NCBI RefSeq assembly: GCF_964199755.1
Contig: NC_133910.1
Coordinates: 7,772,501 to 7,836,500 of the forward strand
Reading direction: 5' to 3'
DNA: 64,000 bases
From: Larus michahellis
Lineage: Eukaryota > Chordata > Aves > Charadriiformes > Laridae
Shown here: positions 12,401 to 24,400 of the stretch, in pieces
Layout of the letters: each line of letters starts with the position of its first letter
Position numbering within the stretch: position 1 is the stretch's first letter
The notes under the pieces: generated by a model
The model's database searches: none
What the model was told of the DNA's origin: nothing
What the model saw: only the letters and a program-made list of their open reading frames with translations
Position numbers and translations under genes: made by a program

Positions 12401-15400
12401 ACATCTTCTGAAGTATTAAGCAAACATGGCGTGTTTGCTGCTTTGTAATGAGATGGGTGTAATTACAGAATATAGTGAATCAGCTGCCATTAATACCTCT
12501 GGGTGGGCCCATGCCTTGTTCTTCTGGAAGACTATAACATAGTTTTCACCTTCTGCTGTGGAAATCATTATTTGGTAAATAGTTACATCTTGTTGCAGTT
12601 TCTTCTCTTTGATTTTAATTGTGTTCTTTCAGGTGCTCATGGAAACAATCTTATTGCGGTCTTGGCGAAATACATCTACCACAAGCATGACCCTGCACTT
12701 CCACGCCTGGCCATCCAATTGCTCAAACGACTGGCTACGGTAAGATGAGACTCAGACAAGTGCTCCTTTGCTTCTCTCCTCGTGACTGATTCCACCACTG
12801 AAGTTCTTTCAAAATAATTTAGGCTTTTTTGTATCAGTGAGCTTAATGCAAGTCAGTTGAAGGCAGTGTGGACTGAAAGCTGTAAGTTAGAGCACATTAA
12901 AGATCACATAAAGGGCCCTTAGTTTTTAACATAATCTTCTGCTATTTCTGAAGTCGCTTAGCATCTCACTGAGAGGCTTCATATGAGTGGGGTGTTTTCT
13001 GCAAAGTGTTTGCACCTCCAGTTGATCTCTTTCCACTTCTTTGAGCAACTTTCTCAAATCACACTCTTAAATACAGTTCCTACACTTTCTTAACTGGAAC
13101 TTTTACATCTTTCTCAGAAGAGGATCCTGTTTAAGTATTTATTGTGAGCTTTCAACCTTGTGTTTTAGACTTACTCTTTTTGACTACTATACTTCGAGAA
13201 TGTATTTGCAGTTTTATTAAAGCATATAGGTCCAGCTCTGGGTTTATTTATTTCAAGAAACATTATTCCAAAACTGGTTTTCTCTTTGTCTTTTCCATTT
13301 TTGTCATAACCTTGAGAAATAGGTGAGGGATAGAGCAGAATTGCCAGAGAGGAAAATTTGGGTCATCTTCACAGGTTTCTTCCTGCTTAATTACAACAAC
13401 ATACTTTTGAGTTCCCTCACATATGTTCATAGATTCAATATTTTGGGGTTTCAATTTGAAATGCAAATCACCTTTTATGTAGAGAAAAAGCATTCTGTAG
13501 AGTTTTGTTATTCTTGCTTCTGATGTTTCTTTCCTGTTGCAGGTTGCTCCCATGTCTGTTTACGCCTGCCTTGGTAGTGATGCTGCTGCCATCCGTGATG
13601 CCTTCCTCACCCGCCTGCAGAGCAAGATTGAGGACATGCGTATTAAGGTCATGATACTGGAGTTCCTCACAGTCGCGGTGGAGACACAACCTGGGCTCAT
13701 CGAGCTGTTCCTGAACTTGGAAGTGAAGGATGGTAGTGATGGATCAAAGGTAGAATAGCAGATATTTGCCCAGTGACTCACTAGTCTTTTATTGTAACAT
13801 TCATAGCAGTCTTAGGGCACTAGTCTCTAAAATCTGATAGTTCTTACATGTAACCTGATGTGCTTATTGTAAAGATAAGTGCAGCTTGTGCTTGCAGTTA
13901 ATGGATGTGCTGCTATCCCAGTTGCGCTTTTCCCTATAACCAAAGGGAAACTTTCCCCAGTGTTTCAAGGCAGATACTGAGTTAAAATAAATTCTGCTGC
14001 GTCAGACCAAAGATCCCGGTGGCCCACTCGCTTGACTCTGACAGTGGCCAGTCAGTGAAAAAGCTGAAGACTGAGGTACGATGGAGAATATCCATTTTGC
14101 AGAATAGCCACTCTGGTGCTTTGCAGTTCAAGGTCATTTTGGGTTGGGACCTTTTGAAGGCACTTGGTTTTACTAAGTCTTAGCTTAGCTCATTTTTTAT
14201 TCCCCTAAAAATATTTTTTCTCTCCTGTGTTATGACTACATTCCCTGTAGTCTTAATACAAAACGTATGACGGCATCATGTACTCAATATTTATTTGTCT
14301 GTGTATTGTTCAAGTGGAATTAAGCACATTCTGCTTTAATAGGTGCCTACATGGTGCTTCTGTGGCAATGTAACCTCTCTCATTTCCTTTTGCTTTAGGA
14401 ATTCAGCTTAGGGGAGTGGAGTTGCCTCCAAGTAGTCTTAGAGCTGATAGACTCCAAACAACAGGAGAGGTACTGGTGCCCTCCCCTCTTGCATCGTGCT
14501 GCCATTGCCTTCCTGCATGCTCTGTGGCAGGACCGTCGAGATAGCGCCATGCTAGTTTTGAGGACAAAGTGAGTTGTTGTTTTTCTACAATGCATTTTCC
14601 TTCCTTTTTTCCAAAACACTTTTTCTTTGGTTTGTCAGACTTTTCAGGGACTTCTGTGTCTTAGTCTTTGTGTGCCCTGGTAAGGGTATGTGGTGTATGG
14701 GCTTTCAGCTTAGTCTCTCGGGAGAGAAGATGAGAAGCCTGTATGTGCATGTTCAGAAGCAAATAGATTTCAATCTGTTTCTTTTGTACAAAGTTATATA
14801 AGCTTCTATTTAGCAAAGTATATTTTCTGTGAAGTTTGGAACAGTCAAAATGCTGCTAGGCATGTGGTGTTGGGGACATATCTGATTTTACTTCTGTATA
14901 TATCTTTTAGGCCAAAGTTTTGGGAAAATTTAACCAATCCCCTCTTTGGGACCCTTCCTCCGCCTTCAGAATCATCAGAGGTGAGTTACATCCAAACAAA
15001 GTGAAGGTAGTTACGTACTTCTCAGAAGAGGTTTCCAACTGATATATGGCTCTTTCCTCTGCTTGCAGTTTTCTAAAAGGAAGTGTGAACAAGTGGTTTA
15101 AACACAGGCAGGAGATGAAGTGAATGCTTTCTGGCTTTGCAGAGACTGTGCAGCCATGAACTGTGTTTTGAAATTCTCTGCTCTTTATTCACATATGGAA
15201 CAAAAATAGATGTTATCTAGTGTCTGGGGTAGCACTCTTTGGAAGGTGTGCTGTCTGTGGTGTATCAGTACTAAACCTCATGTGCTGTTGGTCAGAAGAA
15301 ACTCCTTTTTTTTTCTTTTATTTTTTTAGGCATAGCTCAGGCTGACTAGTATCAAGGAGGAATAGATTAGGTTCTTGTTATTGTTCCTTTCTGTGTGAGT

Positions 15401-18400
15401 TTTTCCCTTCATTATGAAAGTCCTGTGCTCTCGCTCAGAGGGACGCTTTGAACACAGAATTCTTTCCTTATTATCACCAGTCCATGGTCAAATGACATAA
15501 CTATTGCTATCGTGGGAGAAACAAGACTCCTGCAAAACTTAGAGTATCAGTCACTGCAAGTATATGGGTAGGAGTAAATTAGAATTCCATTCACCTTGCA
15601 GAGCTAGTTGCTCAGATTTTACTCTTTTTTGTCTTTTTAGCTGAGTGTCTTGGATACCTGTGCCTTAATAATGAAAATAATCTGTTTGGAGATCTACTAT
15701 GTTGTCAAGTGAGTCTTTTGATAGTCTCTTCTTCATTCCTGTACTTTTTAATTATCTAAACTGTGTGCGTTAAATCTTGATAGACCACGCAGGCTTTGAG
15801 TGACAAAGTACATGTAATCCTGTGAAAATGTGGGAGGATCAGTGATTTATAAACAAATCACAAAAGTGCCTTTGAGATTCTTGCAATCACCAATTGCAGA
15901 AAGAGATGTTACAGTGTTTCTGTAACCTATAGGTGAAAACGTTAGTATTAGTATTTTCCTTGTACCCTGGAATGAGAATATACAGTATTTATTAAAACTA
16001 ATTGTAAACTAAGCTAAGTACACCTACTATAGTGATTGTTGAATAACATTTTAGTAGTTTTCTCCTGCTCATTTTGTTTTCCTGGACTTAACTGCCCTTT
16101 AATGCCGAAAACTCACTATTATCTAAAATTGCTGCCTAAAAAAAAAGAAAAGAAAATCATAGATTTTCTTCAGGGATCATGCTTTTCCTTCACATTTGAT
16201 GCAAAAAGCGTGATTCCCTGCACAGGTCTAAAATGCGGAATAACCTTCACTTGCAAGCTGTGTCCGTGGCTTTCCTACTTGAATCTCAGAAGTCGTCTAT
16301 TTTCTGACCAAAGAATAAATGAAGATAATTTCTCCTCTTGATTTGGTCAGGGGCTCACTGGATCAGTCCCTGAAAGACACGCTGAAGAATTTCTCCACCA
16401 AAAAGCGCTTTGCTTATTGGTCAGAATATGTGAAGTTACTGGCATATCACGTGGCAGAGACAGAGGGCAGCAGCTGTGCCTCCGTGACAGAGTATCAAAT
16501 GCTGATCTCAGCCTGGCGGATGCTGCTGATAATCTCTACTAGCCATGTAAGAGCTACCTCTTATCTTTCATGATAGTCTGAAATTAACATTTTGAATAGT
16601 ACGATGTCAGCTTCTCGGAGACAGCTAAACCATAATGAAGAATTCGCTGTTTTTTCATTCAATTTTCTTGTATATATGCTTACAACACAAGTTGGCACGA
16701 GCATGGTACAAGAGGTTAGAGTAGGTGGTGTTTTGCGATTTGATCAAAATGAACGTGTTGTCTGTCTGAGCAGAGGAGGGAGGTAGTAAATAATTTTTAT
16801 AGCAATTCTAAGTAATTCTGTAGTCCTGAGGAGATTTTCCTGAGTCAAGTGACGCAGGGATGCACCATTAGGGAAATTAGTTATTGCTGACTTCTTGACA
16901 ACTGTTAATGAAATACTTCCGTGATTTCTGTAAAACTGTATCACTCAGCAGCTATAAAATTTGGTGAATTCTAAAGTAACAAATTAGAACAGTAGACTGA
17001 TATTAGACTGCTAAGAAGGTGCATCTTTTGTTGTGCTTGATTGATCTCTGTCTTTGTTGATTGATCTTAGGCGGATATAATGCATCTGACTGATTCTGCA
17101 GTTCGTCAGCAATTATTTCTGGATGTACTAGATGGGACCAAGGTTTTGGTAGGTGCTGCTGCGTTCTGTCAGTTCTTTAATTTCCCAATTGCTCATCTCC
17201 TCCGTGCTCTGAGGAGTTCCATTTATGCAGCTGCTTGCCATCATAAGTGTTTTTTTGATCCTGTGAAATTGGGTTGTAACAAAATCTCTCTCCCTCAACT
17301 GATGAGCTGCTTACAAATCTTTATTTTGTATGTGTTATTCTTGTCATCACTGGGTGACCCTGCAGAGGGTCCTGACTCTGGTTCCCTTGATGCTGCTAGC
17401 TGCCGAAGAGCAAACCTGCTCATTTGGTGGTGGTGCTTGGGCTGGGGATTTCTTAAAGTGTTCTTACATGTGACTATTGCAACGGTAACTCTTGCGGTAT
17501 TTCTTTTTAGCTTCTAGTTCCCATGTCAGTATGCTGTCTGCAGCTGGGGTCTATGCTATGTACCCTTCTTCTGATCCTGCTCAAACAGTGGAAGAGGTAG
17601 GTATTTTGCTGAATATAAAATCTTCAGAGATCATATTTCAGTGTTTTGCTGTAGTGATAGATTGCCTTAGTGATTTGGGGAGGAAACTGAAGCCTCACAG
17701 AATTCTCTTGGGATGGCAAATGTCATGGCAATGGTTGTTGCTGAAATATCTTGTAGTAACACAGTTATGGTTTGGCTTCCTGCTTGCTGGTGAAAAGTAT
17801 CAAAAAAGCTTTTGTGGTAGTCAGTCCTGCATTCTCACTGTACTGTGCAATGTCGTTAGTGAGATCCAGGTGGTGACTTAAAGTTTATTCGTAAGAACTG
17901 TTTTCATTTGTGTGGATCATATAAGTTATGATCCACGCAGCTCAGTCAAACCAATATATTTGTTGAGGGATCTTGTCTAATCTGAAGAGCTCTCCCTTTT
18001 TGTTGTCAGCGAGTTGGGTTCTGTGGATAAAATCATAAACTCCTTGACGCAGATTCTGGAGGGAGTGCTACAGGCAGATCAGCAGATGATGGAGAAAACC
18101 AAAGCCAAAGTGTTCTCAGCTCTTATCACTGTGCTGCAAATGAAGGAGATGAAAGGTGAGGTGGTGTATGTGCAAGTGTCAAGAGCAGGGCTGCCATGGC
18201 TGAATACACCCTAACACTCTAGTGTTTCCAAGATAAAAATATGTATGATGTTAGTAGCGGTAGAGGATGTTGAATATAGTCACCAACCTGTGGGACTTCT
18301 CTACTTTTTTCTCACTTGTTTTAGCTCGTTTTACAAAGAGATGAGGTTTATCATTCACAGTATGCGCACGTCTTCCTTTCTCTTGTCTTTCCCCAACAAT

Positions 18401-21400
18401 AACCTCTGCGTTTGATCAGTTTGATAGAGGCAAAATAGGGTTCCTATGTGTTTTTGAAAATAGCTCAGCAGGTGTGGGAGGGACACCCTAGTAATGCCAT
18501 CTCATAACGTGATTGTAGAGCTCAGATTCTGACGTGAATTTCTAGTTAGAGATAATGACCCAAGCACAAGAAAGTCTTCTGAGGGTACCTTTTCTATAAA
18601 CCAGAGAAACGAGTCTGGTCATTACTCCTGTCACTTGTGGGTATCTTAACATTGCAGTAGCACGTGAAGACCCTCAGTGGGATCTGGGCAGTAGTTCTCT
18701 GTACAACACGTACAAGGGCATCTGTGGTGTTGAGAATTGTATCACCTTACCTTTCCCTGTAGTCCTTGTGCCACTGCTTGGTCTCTGCAAGCCTGTATAT
18801 TTTGGAAAATAAATAGAAAGTGGAGGGTTGGGGTGTTTCTAAATGCTTTTCTTTGCTGTTGGATTTGAGTTTACAGTCATGCTGGTAAAAGGTGGTGCAA
18901 CTTATTATAGTAGTTTTGATGAGAATGTAGTGTTTATATGGACTCACAGAACGTAGACGGCACCCACTGGCCAGTACCAGCAATCTGGCGGAATGGGTAG
19001 GAAGTGCTGTAGTGAGCAGTTATGGAATAATCTGTCCATAGCAGTGCTTGATTTGTGCCTTGAAATGTCATGAGTTTGTATGATTTCTTGGGAAAACTAC
19101 ATGTTTTTATTACCCAGATGACTGTCTAATCCCTTATTATGTCCTCCTAGACTTAATAGTCTAACTTAGTCACAGTTCCTCGCATTCTGTTTTTTAGGTT
19201 TTGAAATGAAAACAGAATCAATATTAACTCCAAGAAATGTGGCCCAGTGATGTTATCAGTTAAACTGGAAACCTAAGTACTAGGATTGTGTGTTAACTGT
19301 TGTCTGTTCCGTGTGTGTCACAGTGAATGAGATCCCACAATACTCCCAGCTGGTGTTGAGCGTGTGTGAAACACTCCAAGATGAGGTCATTGCACTCTTT
19401 GATCAAACTCGACACAGCCTGACCTTGGGAGATGCTGCAGATGACAAGGACAGCATGGAAACAGATGATGCCTCTCGAGTTAAACACAAGGACCAGCGAG
19501 ATGGGGTAAAGGACCTGTTCATCTGCTTTGCAGCCATGTTTCTTTTCTCTAGGCAAAAAGTTCCGTGTATGTTTGGAACAACTTTCCCTTGCAGCCTGCC
19601 GCTTTCAAAGGAAGTTTCAGCAGTTTCTATTTCAGAATTACTCCGTGTCTTTTTGGCACACATCAGTCTGGGAAATTGGCTGTTGCCTCTCTTTCAGATC
19701 TGTGCTAAAAACATCACGATTGCTAATACAGCCAGGAAGTGTGCAGAATATAGTGTGAGGGATACTGGATGCCTTCATTTATGATTCTGAGAATGATTGA
19801 ACTTAGGTTGTGTTAGTAAATACGTACAAGATTTTCTTGGTATCCATGTCAAGTCTGTACCTCGTTCTCCTTTCCTTGTCTGCAGGTGTGTGTTCTGGGT
19901 TTGCATCTGGCTAAAGAGCTCTGTGAAGTTGATGAAGATGGAGATTACTGGCTACAAATTACTAGGAAAGTCCCTGTGCTTCCTACTATCTTCGCCGCGT
20001 TAGAGATCAGCCTCAGAGTTAAACAAAACCTTCACTTCACAGAGGCCTCATTACATTTACTGCTGACCTTAGCAAGGACTCAACAGGTGAGAGATGCAGA
20101 GAAATGAGAGCATATAGCTATACATTTTTAATAGGAACCGTATATCTCGTTATTCTGTCTGCGATGAAGCTGAACAATGATCTGTAGATAAAGGGGTTTT
20201 TTTAGAGGCTGGCAAGCTGTAGGGCCTGTATGTGTACCTGCTTAGTTTGCCTTGTTCTTCTCGATAACGGGATGTCTCAGATGGAAGAGCTGAGCCAGCC
20301 AGAGCAGACCTGTAATTTAGAGCAGGCACTTTCACTGAATCTATTCTTCTGCAATGCAAATCATCCCCCCGTAGTTAAAACAGCATTAAGTGTTGGAATC
20401 TACATTCTCATTAGTTGCAATAAAGTGTTATTTATCTGTTTCAAATTCAACTTGTGTGGGGCTTTAGGCGAAAGCAAGGTTGTTCCAAAGCCAGCCCTTT
20501 TTAAAGATTGGGTGTCACCAGACCAGGTGATACCAAAATGGAATTCATAGTACAGTTATGCAGGTTAGATTTTACTGGAAGAACAGTGTTGCTTTTCTTG
20601 AATTTTTAACAATATAGAACTGTGTGTAGATGAAAGCTCTCTAAAAGGGTGGTGACAGTGCAAAGGACAGAAATATCTAATGCAAAATAAGTCTCTCTAG
20701 TTCCAGAGAGGAGAGTGGTGTGCAGATTTTAACAGTAGTTTGTTCTGTGTCTTGTAGGGAGCAGCAGCAGTGGCTGGAGCTGGTGTCACACAGAGTGTCT
20801 GCCTGCCCCTCTTGAGCGTGTACCAGCTCAGCAGTAACGGAGCTGTTCAGGTGGGTGCAGCTTCATTTTGGGTGGGAATGTGCCAGGAGCGTGTCCCTGT
20901 CCTGTCTTGCCTTGTGGGCTGTTGTTGCAGCGGAGCCCTCCCAGTCTGTGAGGCCAGCAGCCAAGAGACTGGAAACTTCCAAAATGGTGTGAAGGGTTTG
21001 TGGCTTGTGCCACACTGGGAAGCAGCGTAAATAACTAATTTATTTTTGTATCTGATTTGTTCAGACATCTGCTTCATCTCGAAAGTCGTTGGATGCCCCA
21101 TCTTGGCCTGGGGTCTATCGTCTCTCAATGTCACTGATGGAGCGCCTTCTTAAAACACTTAGATACAACTTCCTGACAGAAGCTCTGGATTTTGTTGGTG
21201 TCCATCAAGAGAGGATTCTGCAGGTATGTCACATATTTCCTCTGTGATGGCTCACTTGGCTTCTGTGCTGCAATAGTGGAAACATGTCAGAAAGTGCAGA
21301 GGCATTGAAAAGAGGCGCCTGCCACAGAAAGATTTACAGTAGAAATAGTTCGGTAGTGGGAAGAAGAGGATAGAATATTCAAGCCCTGCAGTCAGGCCAG

Positions 21401-24400
21401 GATGATTGTTATGATACTTGTTAAAGCTGGGCAGTCACCAGCTGGTGACTCTAGGGGGTTATAACTTTGCTCCAGGTGTTTAATATGCCTGCTCAACACA
21501 GTAACAGAAGTGAGAGTTTGATGAGAACCACTTTGTGGCTGTCTGCTCTTGAAAGAAAAGCATGAGAACTGTTTTTGGTGGTGGCTTCGGCTCAGCCTTG
21601 CTCAAATAATGAGAATGCTGTGGCCAGGGTTCAGTCACCATTTGGGTTGTCAAGTTCTCATGTGCTGCGAGACTGAAATACCTGTACTGGCTGGAGTGCA
21701 TCAGTGCAGACGTGCTGAAGAGTCCTGTTTGTATGTAGGTGCTGAATTACCTGTTTATAAGCATGCTGCCTAGGCAAATAGCAGTCTTCTCGTATGGCAG
21801 TGCAGTTCATGAAATGCATTGACCTCTGACTAAGAATATAAAGTTCTCTGAGTCTGACCCATGTGCTGTGCTGCTACATTCATGAATGCATTTTCTGTGC
21901 CTAACGGCAGATCCTCTGCATCTTCAGCTTTTTCTTCTAGAGAAAGGAATGGGCTTTTTGTGATTTAACTGTAATCACCCTGATTTACTTCTCTCTCCTT
22001 TCCAGTGCCTGAATGCAGTACGGACAGTACAGAGCTTGCCCTGTCTGGAGGAGGCCGATCACACTGTTGGTTTCATTCTTCAGCTCTCAAATTTCACAAA
22101 GGAGTGGCATTTCCACCTGCCACAGCTCATGAGAGATATGCAGGTAGGAATTGGGATACTGTTGTGGACAATACATTGCCTTGGAGTGCAGGGATTTGCA
22201 TGCGTTAAGAGAAAATGGCACTGTATCACCTACTCTTTTAATTGGAACTATTGCTGAGGTCATTTAAATGTCTGTCCTGCCAGTACCTTGTCTGAATTGA
22301 GTGAAGAAAAATAACTGTTGGGGACAGATAGACGGTAGCTTGGAAGAATAACCTGGGGAATTGGGTGTCTTACTCTCAGTTCTCTGCTGGGTGACTCATG
22401 GAAAATACTAGGAAATCAAGAGGCTGCAGTGATCCCTTATGATCACAGTGTTCTCTTTAACTGAATTTTCTGGCTTCCACCAGTGGCAGTGAATAGATGG
22501 GTTTTGAGCTTTTAAGAGATTGCTCCTCACCTTATTTATTTCAGGTGAATCTGTGTTACCTGTGTCAGGCCTGTACCTCCCTCCTGCACAGCCGCAAAAT
22601 GCTCCAGCACTACCTGCAGGTGAGGATGGGGACCCTAAACCGAACTGTAAGTTAGGAGTGTTGCATGCTCATGCTCCCTGTTAAAAGGCAAATATTATTC
22701 AATATCCAGGCTCTTGGATATTGAGTAAGATTGTCAGTAATCCTTGTGGTGATTACTGACAATCATCAATAGTTACGATTTGCATTTCTCCACAGCAAAG
22801 AAAAAAGTGCAGAGTGGTCTGCACTCTAAAAACTCTGGACTGTGCAAACAAAGCCAGTCCTAGAGAAACAGGAGCCTGTGTTTGAATGGTGCTGTTACCG
22901 TTTTATAGCTGCCTACACTGCAGCAAGAAGGCTGCCTTGCTGTAGTACTCTGTAGTGCTGTTAATTAAGCCATCATTGACCTGTTGTCCTTGATCTGATT
23001 TAATTTGTTAAGGAGTGATACCTCTTGTTCTTGGGGAATCCTTAGATTCATGAGGTGGAGATGATGCATTCCTACCGATGTTTTAGTTCAGCATGGCAAA
23101 GTCTTGGTGTGTTCATTAGAGATTCTTTTTCTGGAATGTGGAATCTAAATAGCCTCTGCAGCTGCCTCCCTGCAATGCAGTGCTTCCCCTGATGCACACC
23201 AAGTGTTAGATTCTCGTGCTTCTAGCGGGTGACAGACTTTGGTACTTAATTTCCTCATTCCTTTTTTTGTTCACAGCATTTTTTTTCTTGAAAGTAGTGC
23301 AAAATAATCGTACCTGTATTCAAGAATCTCTTTTTTTTCTTTCTCTGCAGACAAAAAATGGTGATTCCCTTCCATCAAGTGTGACTCCCCGAGTGCAGCG
23401 TAATCCCCAAGCCTCCTCCAAACATCCCAGCCCTGAGTCAGAGGCAGCGGAAGAGAAAGCGCTGCTTACAGTCCAGTACAGCCTCTTGAAAATCCTCAGC
23501 AAAACTCTTGCTGCCCTGCGCCATTTCACCCCTGATGTCTGTCAGATCCTCCTTGATCAGGTAGAGAAAGAGGAGAGAAGCTGCTCCCTGACGGGGGCGG
23601 TTTCCAGCATGCCAAGTGATGTTCTGGGTCTGTGTGGACCCCACCATACATCTCTCAGTTGCTCAGCTGCACAAAGCAGGAAGGTAGGACACAAGGAGCT
23701 CCCCTGAGGGATCAGTCACGGTCAGAGTGAAAGGAAGGCTTGGCTGAGGGTTTGCGTGATCTGCGCAAGGGTGTGTACGTGTAACCTTACTGGAGCAGAC
23801 TGATAACCCAGATCGGTTTGTATCCTCAGTATGTCACTCTTCAGAAAAGACATCCTCTTGTTATCCTCCTGTGTCAGTGTGACCTCGTGGCCCCAAGTTC
23901 AGAAAAGGAAGGTTTAATCCTTGATTCTGTCAGTGTCCTGCTGCTAATTTTTGGATAGTTAACTTTTTTCCTGCGCGTCTGGGTAGACAAGCCTGGGCAT
24001 TTAAAAACAATCTGGAAAGAGTCATTACTTTAGCTTGCCACTTGGGGGCAAGCTGTACGGCTTGGGAGTTGGAGAAGGTTCATTCATGTGAGGAGAGCCA
24101 GATAGTCTGATCGTGCAGTACTGTGCAGCATGCTCTCTACTGCTCCATCTGTATACTTCAGATGTGGGAAATTATCTCAGAGCTTCTAGTTCTCCATACG
24201 AAAAAGAGACTAGGTATTGCACTTAGAATGACAATAGCATACTCATGGCCACAGGGTTCACTCACTCCTCTTTTCGATTCTGTGCAGTCGCTGGACCTTG
24301 CCGAGTACAACGTGCTCTTCATTTTGAGTTTTGCCACACCAGCCTTTGATTCGGATGTCGCACCTTGCTTTGGGACCCTCCTCGCCACAGTGAACGTGGC

